Source of the DNA: Hyphomonadaceae bacterium
GTDB lineage: Bacteria > Pseudomonadota > Alphaproteobacteria > Caulobacterales > Aquidulcibacteraceae
Direction of reading: 5' to 3'
DNA length: 64,000 nucleotides
NCBI GenBank assembly: GCA_023384105.1
Contig: JAHDXR010000009.1
Span: forward strand, 62,001 to 126,000
Shown here: in pieces, positions 33,497 through 42,244 of the stretch
Numbering within the stretch: the stretch's first letter is position 1
Layout: the number at the start of each line of letters is the position of its first letter
The notes under the pieces: model-generated
What the model was told of the DNA's origin: nothing
The model's database searches: none
What the model saw: the letters and a program-made list of their open reading frames with translations, nothing else
Program-made: the position numbers and the translations under genes

Positions 33497-34537
33497 TCAA
33501 CCCGACAACAGCTCCGTCAGCTGAGCATCGCTCAGCCGCACCTGATAAAACAACTCGTAGAACGCGCGCACCTCGCCGGGAAGGTCTTCAATGCCGCCGT
33601 ACAGGATGGCGCGAAGCCAGCGCACGCCGATCAGCCGGTTTATCCCCGGCGGAGAATCGATCCAGCCGAATGGGAGAGAGGGCTGCACGAAAACGCGCCG
33701 CTCCCGAACAGCCTTGAGGCCAACCCAACGGCTGTCTCTAAGGAGCGCGTCGCGGAAGCGCCTATCCTGCGCGATGATCACGTCCGGATCCCAGGCGAGA
33801 ATCTGCTCCGGCGATATGATCGTGAGTCCGCCCTCGCCCGTGGCGGCCGCGACATTCTGCGCAATCGCTTCAATCAGCTCGGTGGTGATCGCGCCCGCGC
33901 GCGCCGTCTCCATTCCCGCCGGGCCGCGTCCGTAATAGACGCGAGGGCGCTCCCCCGCCGGCGCAGCCGCCAAGGCGGCGATCGCCTGGGTGACGCCATC
34001 CGCATAGTGCGCCAGGCGTTCTGCGCGCGCTTCGGCGCCGACGAGCCGCCCCAGCGTCCGAATTGTCTCCGCGCTCTTCTCGAACGCCCCGTCGAGCAGC
34101 ACGTACGGAATCCCGGTTTGCTGCTGCACCCGATCGGCGAGCGAAGCGTAAGTGCGGTCGATCACCCCGCTGTCGAGAATGATATCCGGCGCCATCGCCG
34201 TCACCTGTTCGAGGTTCGCCGTGTTGGCGCGCCCCGTCAGCCGCCCGTGTACCGGCAGATTGTTGTAGGGCGGTGCGATGAAGGCTCTTTGCTCCGCCGA
34301 CAAGGCGTACGCCCAGCCGGCCATTTTTTCCGGCGCCACTGCATAAAGGAGAATCGACGCGGGCGGTCCGGCGGCGAACACGCGCGAGACGCGCCGCGGC
34401 GGCGCCACCGCGCGTCCCGCCGCGTCGATAAACACATCGGGGGACGAATTCGAGCGCGCGCCGAGAAACACGGTGCCAGCCCCCGCCGCCACAGCGGCGG
34501 CGGCGCCCAGCGCGAGCATTTCCCGGCGCGTAGCCAT
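33497..34537 (-). CDS. ABC transporter substrate-binding protein (FecB/BtuF/MolA type), Tat-exported
   Basis: Periplasmic type III binding protein for a metal chelate or oxyanion. The N-terminus ATRREMLALGAAAAVAAG is a twin-arginine signal. The PBP fold motifs follow: PRRVSRVFAAGPPASILLYAVAPEKMAGWA, GLTIISPEQILAWDPDVIIAQ and RVFVQPSLPFGWIDSPPGINRLIGVRWL. The GWIDSPP(G/S)xNR segment is common in homologues near molybdenum and tungsten loci. Four bp from the TonB receptor stop. Ligand identity is inferred, not seen. Confidence 0.88.
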   Translation of the reverse strand: MATRREMLALGAAAAVAAGAGTVFLGARSNSSPDVFIDAAGRAVAPPRRVSRVFAAGPPASILLYAVAPEKMAGWAYALSAEQRAFIAPPYNNLPVHGRLTGRANTANLEQVTAMAPDIILDSGVIDRTYASLADRVQQQTGIPYVLLDGAFEKSAETIRTLGRLVGAEARAERLAHYADGVTQAIAALAAAPAGERPRVYYGRGPAGMETARAGAITTELIEAIAQNVAAATGEGGLTIISPEQILAWDPDVIIAQDRRFRDALLRDSRWVGLKAVRERRVFVQPSLPFGWIDSPPGINRLIGVRWLRAILYGGIEDLPGEVRAFYELFYQVRLSDAQLTELLSG

Positions 34538-34540
34538 CGC

Positions 34541-36640
34541 TCAGTTCCGCAGACGCACGGAGACGTAGAAGTTGCGCCCCTCTTCCGGCAGCCCGTCGGA
34601 CAATTGATAGTTTTCGTCCGTCAGGTTTCGCGCGCCGAACAGAAGGTCCGCCTGCGGCGTGACCTGCCAGGCCAACGCCGCGTTGAACAGCGCATAGTCG
34701 CCGGTCTGATAGTAGGTGAGCGGCGACGACGTGGTCGAAGTCCACCGCTCCGAGGCGATCTCGACGCTCGGCGTGAACGTGAAGGCGTCGTTGATGCGCC
34801 AGTCCGCGTAAGCGAAGAGCTTATGCGTCGGCACGCCTTCCGGCTGGATCGGCGGCGTGGTCGGCGCTTCGTAGTCGCGCTCGATATAGCTGTAATTGCC
34901 GCCAAGCGTGAGATTATCCGCAACGTCCCAGGTGAGCGCGAACTCACCGCCGTAATACTCCGCCGCCGCCAGATTGCGCGTCTGCTGCTGCACGCCGATC
35001 GGCGCGCCGAAGTCGATGCTGACCGACACCAGCGCGTCCTCGACATCGCTATAGAACAGCGCCCCCTCAAAGCGGACCCGGTCTCCAAAATTCCTTTCAA
35101 GACCGATTTCGTAGTTTGTCGCCCGCTCCGGTCCGATATTCGGATTCGGAATGACCGTGCCGAAACGCGAGCTGAAACGTTCGAACAAGGTCGGGAAGCG
35201 CGTGCGCGAAGAAATGCTGCCGTAAACGCGGGCATCGGCGCCTAGGCTATAAGCCAACGCCGTCTGCCAGTTCACGGCGTCCATGTCGACCAGCGGATAG
35301 TCGAACTCGGTGAGCACGACATTGCCGCCGACGATAGCGTTGCTGACTTCCTCGGCTCGATTCAGATCGGTCCAATCATAGGAGACGCCGACGATCCAAT
35401 CGAGGCGCTCGCCCAGCTTGTGGCTGTTTTCGAGCGCGAACGAATACGTATCCTCCTCCGTGGTCTGCCATGGTTCGTCATAGCTCAGGCCGGCGGCCGC
35501 AAAGCCGGGCGCGTTGCGCTCGTTATGCTCGTCACGGCGGAAATGAAACGCAGCGCGCAGCGTGTTGCGGTCGCCCAATTCGGTGGAGAGCTGCACGTTG
35601 CCGCCATAGGCGGTGTCCTCATAATAGGAGTCGAACGCCCGCGGCAGCGATTGCGCGGTCTGCGCCGCATCGTCGAAGCTGCTCAGCAGGTTCTCGAACG
35701 AGTTCATATAGAGCCGCGTGCGCAGCGTCGTGTTGGGCGCGAGCTGCGTGGTCGACAGGAAGTAGAGACTGTCGAGATCCCAATAGGGCCAGGTCCAATA
35801 GCGTTGCTGGTTGATCGGCTGCGTCGTGTGGTAGGGCGCGTTCTTCTCGCCGGACTGGCTGATATAGCTGATGACGTATTCGTCGGTCGCGTTCGGCGTG
35901 TAGCCGAAGCGCAGATTGTAGCGAGAATCCTCGCTGGCCGAATTGATGCGCTCGCCGCCGTCTTCGATGGCCGTCGGCGAGAAATCGTCCGACAACGACC
36001 AGTGATCGCGCTCGCTCCAGGCGCCGCTGACTTGCGCATAGAAGCGATCCTGGCGCGTGCCGACGCGGCCGGACACGGTGCGGCCGCTATAGCCTCCATC
36101 GCCGTCGAAACTGGCCGAGCCCACCACATCCCACTCGAACGGCGCGTCCGGCCGGCGCGTCACGAGATTGACGGCGCCGCCAAGGCCGCCGGGCCCGTCG
36201 AGCACGGACACATAGCCCTTCGAAATCTGGATCGCCGCCAGATCGGCGGTGAGGAAGCGGCCAAAGTCGATGCGGTTGTCCGCCGGCAGAAACACGCGCA
36301 CGCCGTCGATCGACAGCGTCGTCTGATAGCGATCAAAGCCGCGGATATAAATCACGCGTTCGTTCCGCCGCGCCCCACCAGCGCCGAGCGACGCCGAGTT
36401 GGCGCCTGGCACCATGTCGATCGCATCGTCAACGGTCTGCCGATTCTGCGTCCGCAACTCCTCCTGCGTGACCACCGCCCCGCCGAGCATGGCGCCGTCG
36501 CGCGCGCGCGCCGTCACCACAACCTCGCCGAGCGAGAACGTCTCATCGCCCTGTGCGGCCTGCGCGAACGCCTGCCCCGCGAGCGGCAGTCCCATCGCGC
36601 CCGCCATCAGCGCCACACGTCCCCAATGTCCCCTGCTCAT
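34541..36640 (-). CDS. TonB-dependent outer-membrane receptor, predicted molybdenum/tungsten (or metallophore) importer
   Basis: Outer-membrane active transporter of 699 aa. Signal peptide (GRVALMAGAMGLPLAGQAFA), TonB-box-like GEVVVTA, plug domain (RQTVDDAIDMVPGANSASLG, IYIRGFDRYQTTLSIDGVRV, ISKGYVSVLDGPGGLGGAVNLVTRRP) and a beta-barrel ending NFYVSVRLRN with the aromatic C-terminus pattern. ATG 36640 follows GGAG at 8 bp; GTG 36643 is also possible. It heads an operon with a FecCD-type importer and lies directly after a ModE-like regulator, with a ModE-like operator 33 bp upstream. A siderophore role cannot be excluded. Confidence 0.92.
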   Translation of the reverse strand: MSRGHWGRVALMAGAMGLPLAGQAFAQAAQGDETFSLGEVVVTARARDGAMLGGAVVTQEELRTQNRQTVDDAIDMVPGANSASLGAGGARRNERVIYIRGFDRYQTTLSIDGVRVFLPADNRIDFGRFLTADLAAIQISKGYVSVLDGPGGLGGAVNLVTRRPDAPFEWDVVGSASFDGDGGYSGRTVSGRVGTRQDRFYAQVSGAWSERDHWSLSDDFSPTAIEDGGERINSASEDSRYNLRFGYTPNATDEYVISYISQSGEKNAPYHTTQPINQQRYWTWPYWDLDSLYFLSTTQLAPNTTLRTRLYMNSFENLLSSFDDAAQTAQSLPRAFDSYYEDTAYGGNVQLSTELGDRNTLRAAFHFRRDEHNERNAPGFAAAGLSYDEPWQTTEEDTYSFALENSHKLGERLDWIVGVSYDWTDLNRAEEVSNAIVGGNVVLTEFDYPLVDMDAVNWQTALAYSLGADARVYGSISSRTRFPTLFERFSSRFGTVIPNPNIGPERATNYEIGLERNFGDRVRFEGALFYSDVEDALVSVSIDFGAPIGVQQQTRNLAAAEYYGGEFALTWDVADNLTLGGNYSYIERDYEAPTTPPIQPEGVPTHKLFAYADWRINDAFTFTPSVEIASERWTSTTSSPLTYYQTGDYALFNAALAWQVTPQADLLFGARNLTDENYQLSDGLPEEGRNFYVSVRLRN

Positions 36641-36672
36641 CACTCAAGCTCCGCTACACCAAACGAACATCT

Positions 36673-36696
36673 CGTTATGTTCGAGCGTATATAGCG
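36673..36696 (-). promoter_or_regulatory. ModE-box-like inverted repeat ahead of the TonB receptor
   Basis: Left half CGTTATGTTC and right half GTATATAGCG, 4 nt apart. The right half reversed is CGCTATATAC, matching the left half at 7 of 10 positions. The CGxTAT ... ATAxCG layout agrees with the known E. coli ModE site (CGTTATAT-type halves). It lies between the ModE-like gene and the receptor start, where a repressor would act on the receptor operon. Function is inferred. Confidence 0.55.
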
Positions 36697-36740
36697 GTCG
36701 TGTGGCGTCTCATTTGAATTACGTCAAGCATAAACGGCTT

Positions 36741-37103
36741 TCAGCCGCGCTTTTGGAACGCTGGAAGATATTCCGCGGCCTTCGCCTCGAGGTCGCGCTG
36801 CATTCGCCTGTAAAGCGCAAGGATTTCCTTGCCGTTCTCGGTCACCTGCGCGCCGCCGCCGCCGGCGCCGCCGACGATCGCCTCGACGAGCGGGCGCTTG
36901 AAGGCGCCGTTCATCGCCTCCACCAGCATCCACGCGCGCCGGTAGCTCATCGACATGCGCTTCGCCGCGGCTGAGATCGACCCGGTCTCGTCGATCAGTT
37001 CGAGCAAGTCCGCCTTGCCCGGCCCGATCGCCCTGACATCACCGAGCATGATGCGCGGTTTCAGTTCAAGCTTGAATTTCTCCGGCACGGCGAGCCACTC
37101 CAT
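36741..37103 (-). CDS. ModE-like molybdenum-responsive transcriptional regulator (winged-helix domain only)
   Basis: 120 residues equal to the N-terminal LysR-like DNA-binding domain of ModE: ADLLELIDETGSISAAAKRMSMSYRRAWMLVEAMN (HTH) and a wing VGGAGGGGAQVTENGKEILALYRRM. The C-terminal TOBE (molybdate-sensing) domains of full ModE are absent; a separate 68-aa molbindin is encoded at 30450-30656 and could in principle supply sensing. The 237 bp upstream (37104-37340) is the shared promoter region with the divergent RimK-like gene; an ACAAT-N7-ATTGT repeat lies at 37139-37155. Confidence 0.88.
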   Translation of the reverse strand: MEWLAVPEKFKLELKPRIMLGDVRAIGPGKADLLELIDETGSISAAAKRMSMSYRRAWMLVEAMNGAFKRPLVEAIVGGAGGGGAQVTENGKEILALYRRMQRDLEAKAAEYLPAFQKRG

Positions 37104-37340
37104 CAGCGATCAGGCAGCTTACAATATTTCACACCAGAACAATATCTTAGATTGTCGATCCGACACTGTGTGACAGGCGTGTGACGAGAACGCCTCCGCG
37201 CGAAACACGTCAGCGATCCTGCACAATTGCACTTCGGACGTGACGAAGTTCTAATCCCGCCCAATGCGCTTGAGTATTGCGCGCGGCGCGAATTTATCCA
37301 CACTCGCCCTGCCCGTCCGCCCCTAACCCAGAGGTGACGC

Positions 37341-38393
37341 TTGCGCTGCTGGCTCTTCTTCAACCGAGACCTCGCGCAAGGCGTGCCCGAGGCGCCTGAG
37401 GTTCTCCGCTTCATCGAGACTGCGAAGGCCCTCGACATCGAACTTCACGTGCTCAAGCCGAGCGAGTTCGATCTTGTCGTCGATTCCAGCGGCGGCTGGT
37501 CGGCGAGCTACCAGGGACGCGAGCTGCGCAAGCCGGATTTGATCGTTCCTCGCTGCGGCAGTGAGACGACATATTTCACGCTTGCGGTGCTGCGTCACTT
37601 CGAGCGGCAGGGCGTGGCGATCGCCAACAGCCCGTCCGCAGTCGAATCCGTCGCCGACAAGCTGCACACGCTGCAGGTGGTCGCGGGCGCCGGCCTGCCC
37701 GTGCCTAAGACCATCCTCGGCAAGTTTCCCGTCGACGTCGGGCTGGTGGAGCGCGAGCTGGGCTTTCCGGTCGTGGTCAAGAAACTCAAGGGCACGCGCG
37801 GCAACGGCGTCGTGCTTTGCCAGGACCGCGCGCAGTTTGACGATCTCGCCAACCTGCTCGACGGCGCAGCATCGGGCGCCGACTTCATCTTCCAGCAGTA
37901 CATCCGCGCCAGCCACGGCCGCGACGTGCGCGTGCTGGTGATCGACAGCAAAGTCGTCGCCGCCATGGAGCGCCAGTCCGCCGACGGCGGATTCAAATCC
38001 AACATCTCGCTCGGCGGCCATGGGCGGCCCTTCGCGCCGCCGCCAGAGATGGCCGAACTCGCGCTCAAAGTCGCGCGTGCGCTCGATCTCGATATCGCCG
38101 GCATCGACATTCTGTTCGACACGCACGGCTACCGGGTCTGCGAAGCCAACTCGGCGCCGGGCTTCCAGGGGCTCGAACGCGCCTGCGGCCTCGACGTGCC
38201 GGAAGTGATCTTCCGCGCCATGGCCAAGAAATTCGCCATCCCGCTGCGGCACTCCGACCGCTGGGAACGCACCATCGAGAAGGCCGCGCGCTCGACCCTG
38301 GGCGCCATCGCCGCGCCGGCCCTGCCGCGTCTCCAGTCTCAGGCCCTGCTTCGCCCGGCCCCGATCCGACGCCGGCCGCAGACGGATTGGTAG
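37341..38393 (+). CDS. RimK-family ATP-grasp ligase (alpha-L-glutamate ligase-like)
   Basis: ATP-dependent carboxylate-amine ligase of 350 aa. It shows a preATP-grasp domain (MRCWLFFNRDLAQGVPEAPEV), the ATP-binding VVKKLKGTRGNGVVLCQD loop, FIFQQYIRASHGRDVRVLVID and the metal site GIDILFDTHGYRVCEANSAPGFQGLE. RimK relatives add glutamate to ribosomal protein S6, lysine carriers or small molecules. The start is TTG 37341, supported by GAGGTG 4-9 bp upstream and by the family start immediately after. The C-terminal 55 residues are an unconserved basic tail. It is divergent from the modE-like gene. A second ATP-grasp ligase is at 26 kb. Confidence 0.88.
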   Translation: MRCWLFFNRDLAQGVPEAPEVLRFIETAKALDIELHVLKPSEFDLVVDSSGGWSASYQGRELRKPDLIVPRCGSETTYFTLAVLRHFERQGVAIANSPSAVESVADKLHTLQVVAGAGLPVPKTILGKFPVDVGLVERELGFPVVVKKLKGTRGNGVVLCQDRAQFDDLANLLDGAASGADFIFQQYIRASHGRDVRVLVIDSKVVAAMERQSADGGFKSNISLGGHGRPFAPPPEMAELALKVARALDLDIAGIDILFDTHGYRVCEANSAPGFQGLERACGLDVPEVIFRAMAKKFAIPLRHSDRWERTIEKAARSTLGAIAAPALPRLQSQALLRPAPIRRRPQTDW

Positions 38394-38511
38394 CGGTTCC
38401 CAGCGCTCTCCGCTGGCGGCCGTCCACAATCCGCCGGGCGAAACGCAGCCGCGCCGCCATGGCCTTGATCTCGTGCAATGTTGTGCGAAATCATTCGCCT
38501 AGATTGCGCAC

Positions 38512-41226
38512 GTGCGAGACTTAATCTCTGATCCCCACACGCAACAGCATTGGCATGCGTTGAACGCAGACAGCGCGCTGCGGGCGCTCGGCGCTCAGGC
38601 GGACGGCGTCACGTCCGCCGAAGCGCAAATGCGGCTCCAAAGATTTGGGCGCAACGAATTGCCGCGGGCGGCGAAAACGCACCCCATCATGCGTTTCCTG
38701 GCCCAGTTCAACAACGCTCTGATCTATTTCCTGCTCGCGGCGTCCCTGGCCGCAGGGCTTCTGGGCCATGTCGTGGACGCCGCGATTATTCTCGCAGCCG
38801 TGCTCGCCAATGCGCTGGTCGGGTTCGTTCAGGAGGGGAAGGCCGAACAGGCCCTGAGCGCAATCAGCGACATGATCGCGCCGCGCGCCGCCGTTCTCCG
38901 CGACGGGCACCGGGTTTCGCTGCCGGCTTCGGACATCGTCCCTGGCGACGTCGTGCTGCTGGAGTCCGGCGATCTTGTTCCCGCGGACATGCGCCTCATC
39001 CGCGCCCGGTCCTTGCGGATCGAAGAGGCCGCCTTGACCGGCGAATCCGTCGCCGCCGAAAAGCAGACGGCGCCCGTCGCGCGCGACGCTCCGCTCGGGG
39101 ATCGCGGGTCCATGGCGTTCTCCGGCACGATGGTGGCCGCCGGGTCCGGGCTCGGCGTCGTCGTCGCCACCGGCCGCGCAACCGAGATCGGGCGCATCAG
39201 CACCCTGATCGGCCAAGCGCAGCAGCTGACCACGCCGCTCTTGCGCCAGATCGATCGCTTCGGGCGCTGGTTCACGGCGCTTGCGCTGGGCGCGGCGGGG
39301 CTCATCTTCCTGTTCGCGGTGGTCTTCCGCGACTACGGCTGGGCGGACGCGCTTCTTGTCGTCGTCGCGCTCGCCGTGGGCGTGGTGCCCGAAGGCCTTC
39401 CCGCCGTCATCACCATCACGCTCGCGGTCGGCGTGCAGCGCATGGCCGCCCGCCGCGCCATCATCCGCCGCCTGCCGGCGGTCGAGACCTTGGGCGCCAC
39501 CTCGGTCATCTGCTCCGACAAGACGGGCACCTTGACGCGCAACGAGATGACGGTGCGCCGCATCATAACCGCCGATCACGAAATCGCCGTGTACGGCGTG
39601 GGCTACGTTCCCGAGGGCGCGCTCGACATCACCGAGAGCCGCAAGGACGCGCCGACATCCGTCGCCGAGCAGCTGATGCGCAGCGCGCTCCTCTGCAACG
39701 ACGCCGATCTGCTGGAGGACAACGGCGAGTGGCGCGTCGAAGGCGACCCGATGGAAGGCGCGCTGATCTCGCTCGCCATCAAGGCCAGCCTCGATCCCAT
39801 CGAGCAACGCAACGCCTGGGTGCGCATCGACGAGATTCCGTTCGATCCGCAAAACCGGTTCATGGCTTCGCTGCACCGCGCGCCCACCAACGACAACATC
39901 GTCATCGTCAAGGGCGCGCCCGAGCAGGTGCTCAGCATGTGCGCGACGCAAGCCGAGCACGAGGGCGAAGCGCCGATCGATCACGGCTACTGGACCGCGC
40001 GCATCGCGGCGGCCGCCAGCCAAGGTGAACGCGTTCTCGGCTTCGCGTTCAAGCCGTCCAACGGTTCGGCGCTTTCCTTCGCCGACGTGGACTCCGGGCT
40101 CGTGTTCCTGGGCGTCGCGGGCCTCATCGATCCCCCGCGCGAGGAAGCCATCTCCGCGGTCGCCGCCTGCCGCGCCGCCGGCATCGATGTCAAGATGATC
40201 ACCGGCGATCACGCCGCGACGGCTGAAGCCATCGCCCGCCAGCTCGATCTCGCGGACGATCCCAAGGTCGTCACCGGCGCCGCGCTCGATTCCGTGTCCG
40301 ACGAGGAAATGCCCGCGCTGGCGCGCCAGACTACGGTGTTCGCGCGCACCAGTCCCGAACACAAACTGCGCATCGTGCGCGCGCTGCAATCGGAAGGCGC
40401 CATCGTCGCCATGACAGGCGACGGCGTGAACGACGCGCCCGCCCTCAAGCAGGCCGACGTCGGCGTCGCCATGGGCCGCAAGGGCACGGAAGCGGCCAAG
40501 CAAGCTTCCGACATGGTGCTGACGGACGACAATTTCGCCACCATCGTCGCCGCCGTGCACGAAGGGCGCACCGTGTTCGACAACATCCAGAAGGTGATCG
40601 CCTGGACCCTGCCCACCAATGGCGGCGAGGCGTTCATCATCATCGCCGCGCTCGCCTTCGGGCTGGCCATGCCGATGACGCCGGCGCAGATTTTGTGGAT
40701 CAATCTCGTGCTCGAAGTCACGCTCGGACTGGTGCTCGCTTTCGAACCCTCCGAGCGCAGCGTGATGGGGCGCCCGCCGCGCCGCGCCGGAGCGCCGCTG
40801 CTTTCGCCCTTCCTGCTGTGGCGCGTCGTTTTCGTCTCGGTTCTGTTCGTGCTGGCCGGTTTCGGCGTGTTCGCCTGGGCGACGGATCGCGGCTACACCG
40901 TCGAGACGGCGCGCACGATGGTGGTGAACACGCTGGTGGTGATGCAGATCTTCTATCTCTTCAACGTCCGCTACCTGCGGATGCGCTCGATCACCTGGCA
41001 AGGCGCGCTCGGCACCCCCGCGGTGCTGCTGGCCGTCGCGGCGGTCATCGTCGCGCAGCTATTGTTCACCTATGCGCCATTCATGAACGACATCTTCGCC
41101 AGCCAGCCGATTTCGCTTCTCGACGGCCTGTTGATCGTCGGGATTGGCGTGCTTCTCATGATCATTTGCGAGCTGGAGAAGGCGCTTATGCTGCGCACCG
41201 GGCTCATGCGCCGGCTTGAAGCGTGA
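38512..41226 (+). CDS. P-type cation ATPase, P2A (SERCA/PMCA) Ca2+-like
   Basis: Ion pump of 904 residues with the complete P2 layout: N-terminal cation-ATPase domain, actuator TGES, M4 VGVVPEGLPAVITI (the PEGLP of Ca2+ pumps), phosphorylation site SDKTGTLTRNEM, nucleotide-binding KGAPE, hinge MTGDGVNDAPALKQADVGVAMG and six C-terminal helices. In M6 the motif reads NLVLEVTLG, with Glu where Ca2+ pumps have Asp (NxxTD), so the ion (Ca2+, or another) is uncertain. Start GTG 38512. It is followed by a universal stress protein and a divergent-facing Ca/Na antiporter; this trio suggests ion homeostasis under stress. Confidence 0.92.
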   Translation: MRDLISDPHTQQHWHALNADSALRALGAQADGVTSAEAQMRLQRFGRNELPRAAKTHPIMRFLAQFNNALIYFLLAASLAAGLLGHVVDAAIILAAVLANALVGFVQEGKAEQALSAISDMIAPRAAVLRDGHRVSLPASDIVPGDVVLLESGDLVPADMRLIRARSLRIEEAALTGESVAAEKQTAPVARDAPLGDRGSMAFSGTMVAAGSGLGVVVATGRATEIGRISTLIGQAQQLTTPLLRQIDRFGRWFTALALGAAGLIFLFAVVFRDYGWADALLVVVALAVGVVPEGLPAVITITLAVGVQRMAARRAIIRRLPAVETLGATSVICSDKTGTLTRNEMTVRRIITADHEIAVYGVGYVPEGALDITESRKDAPTSVAEQLMRSALLCNDADLLEDNGEWRVEGDPMEGALISLAIKASLDPIEQRNAWVRIDEIPFDPQNRFMASLHRAPTNDNIVIVKGAPEQVLSMCATQAEHEGEAPIDHGYWTARIAAAASQGERVLGFAFKPSNGSALSFADVDSGLVFLGVAGLIDPPREEAISAVAACRAAGIDVKMITGDHAATAEAIARQLDLADDPKVVTGAALDSVSDEEMPALARQTTVFARTSPEHKLRIVRALQSEGAIVAMTGDGVNDAPALKQADVGVAMGRKGTEAAKQASDMVLTDDNFATIVAAVHEGRTVFDNIQKVIAWTLPTNGGEAFIIIAALAFGLAMPMTPAQILWINLVLEVTLGLVLAFEPSERSVMGRPPRRAGAPLLSPFLLWRVVFVSVLFVLAGFGVFAWATDRGYTVETARTMVVNTLVVMQIFYLFNVRYLRMRSITWQGALGTPAVLLAVAAVIVAQLLFTYAPFMNDIFASQPISLLDGLLIVGIGVLLMIICELEKALMLRTGLMRRLEA

Positions 41227-41239
41227 TAGTTCCACGGAT

Positions 41240-41253
41240 TTGATTGAAATCAT
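41240..41253 (+). promoter_or_regulatory. FNR/FixK-type box upstream of the universal stress protein gene
   Basis: TTGATTGAAATCAT fits TTGAT-N4-ATCAA with one mismatch in the last base. It lies 91 bp before the usp start, a suitable place for activation at about -41 of a promoter in 41254-41344. Oxygen- or NO-responsive control is inferred from the pattern and the nar genes in this genome. Confidence 0.5.
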
Positions 41254-41344
41254 CAGCGGGATCACTCAGGATTCGTAGCATTATTTTTCAAAGGCGCCTC
41301 GCCGCCGCCAACGGCCTCACCGCCGCCCGACGACAGGAGAGATC

Positions 41345-42244
41345 ATGCCCACTGCCCCCAACGGACCGCCCGCGCGCCTTCTGCTCGCCACCGATCTCAG
41401 CGGCCGCTGCGACCGCGCGCTCGATCGCGCCGCCTTGCTCGCCCAGGCATGGAACGCCACGCTCGTGGTCGTTCATGTCCTGGAATCGCGGCTCGACGAT
41501 TTCGATTATCTTCACCGCCACGAACTGCCCAGCTGGCGGCGCGCGCCGGATCGCGCCGCGCTTGCCGAAAGCCAGATCCGCCGCGACCTGGGGACCGGAC
41601 CGAACGCGATCGTCGTGCGCATCGCCGAAGGCGATCCGGTCCAGCGGATCGAGGAGATCGCGCGCGAGGAAGGCTGCGGCCTGATCGTCACCGGCGTCGC
41701 GCGCGACCAGACGCTTGGGCGCATTTTTCTCGGCGCCACCGTCGACCGCCTGATTCGGCGTTCGCGGGTTCCCGTGCTCGTCGTCAAGTCCCGGGCGAAG
41801 CGCGCTTATGAGAAGATCGTCGTCGCCACCGACTTCTCGGACTCCTCCCTGTACGCGCTCCAAGCCGCGCTGGCGCATTTCCCGAACGCCGCGATCACAT
41901 TGCTGCACGCTTACGAACCGCCCTTCGAGGGACTGACGACGAGAACCGATCTCTCGGATCAACTGGCGGCGGTAGAGCGCGAAGCGAGCGCCGAATTCCT
42001 GGCGAAAAGCGGGCTTTCCGAGGCGGATAAGGGCCGCATCAAGGTACTGATCGAGCGCGGATCACCGGACTCGATCTTGCGCGCCTATGTCGACGATGTC
42101 GGCGCGGACTTGATCGTGGCGGGCTCGCATGGCCGCAGCGCCGTATTCGACGTGCTGATCGGCTCGACCGCCAAGCGCATCGTCGAGAACGCCGCCATCG
42201 ATGTGCTCCTGGTGCGCGAACCTCGCGCGGCGGGCGCGTCCTAA
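41345..42244 (+). CDS. Tandem universal stress protein (two UspA domains)
   Basis: 299 residues made of two UspA folds (about 8-145 and 152-292). Both have the ATP-binding strand and C-terminal G-2x-G-9x-G pattern: VTGVARDQTLGRIFLGATVDRLIRRSRVPVLVV in the first and VAGSHGRSAVFDVLIGSTAKRIVENAAIDVLLV in the second, where GSTAKRI is closest to the ATP-binding consensus. Cytosolic. Preceded by an FNR-type box and a GGAGAG ribosome site. Its stop overlaps the convergent antiporter stop by 4 bp. Confidence 0.93.
   Translation: MPTAPNGPPARLLLATDLSGRCDRALDRAALLAQAWNATLVVVHVLESRLDDFDYLHRHELPSWRRAPDRAALAESQIRRDLGTGPNAIVVRIAEGDPVQRIEEIAREEGCGLIVTGVARDQTLGRIFLGATVDRLIRRSRVPVLVVKSRAKRAYEKIVVATDFSDSSLYALQAALAHFPNAAITLLHAYEPPFEGLTTRTDLSDQLAAVEREASAEFLAKSGLSEADKGRIKVLIERGSPDSILRAYVDDVGADLIVAGSHGRSAVFDVLIGSTAKRIVENAAIDVLLVREPRAAGAS

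Noticed and set aside
33497-36640. Siderophore receptor/importer as the sole reading of the FecB-FecCD-TonB genes
   Set aside because: Families allow it, but the modE-like gene, molbindin, DUF2478 and ModE-like box all point to molybdenum; kept as the alternative, not the main call.
37139-37155. ACAAT-N7-ATTGT inverted repeat upstream of the modE-like gene as a second ModE operator
   Set aside because: Lacks the CGxTAT/ATAxCG half-sites; AT-rich promoter DNA gives such repeats by chance.
38401-38415. CAGCG-N5-CGCTG hairpin as terminator of the RimK-like gene
   Set aside because: Five-bp stem without a T tract; not distinguishable from chance in GC-rich DNA.
38465-38478. FNR-like box TTGATCTCGTGCAA before the P-type ATPase gene
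   Set aside because: Second half matches only 3 of 5 consensus bases and the spacing to the GTG start is short; too weak to call.
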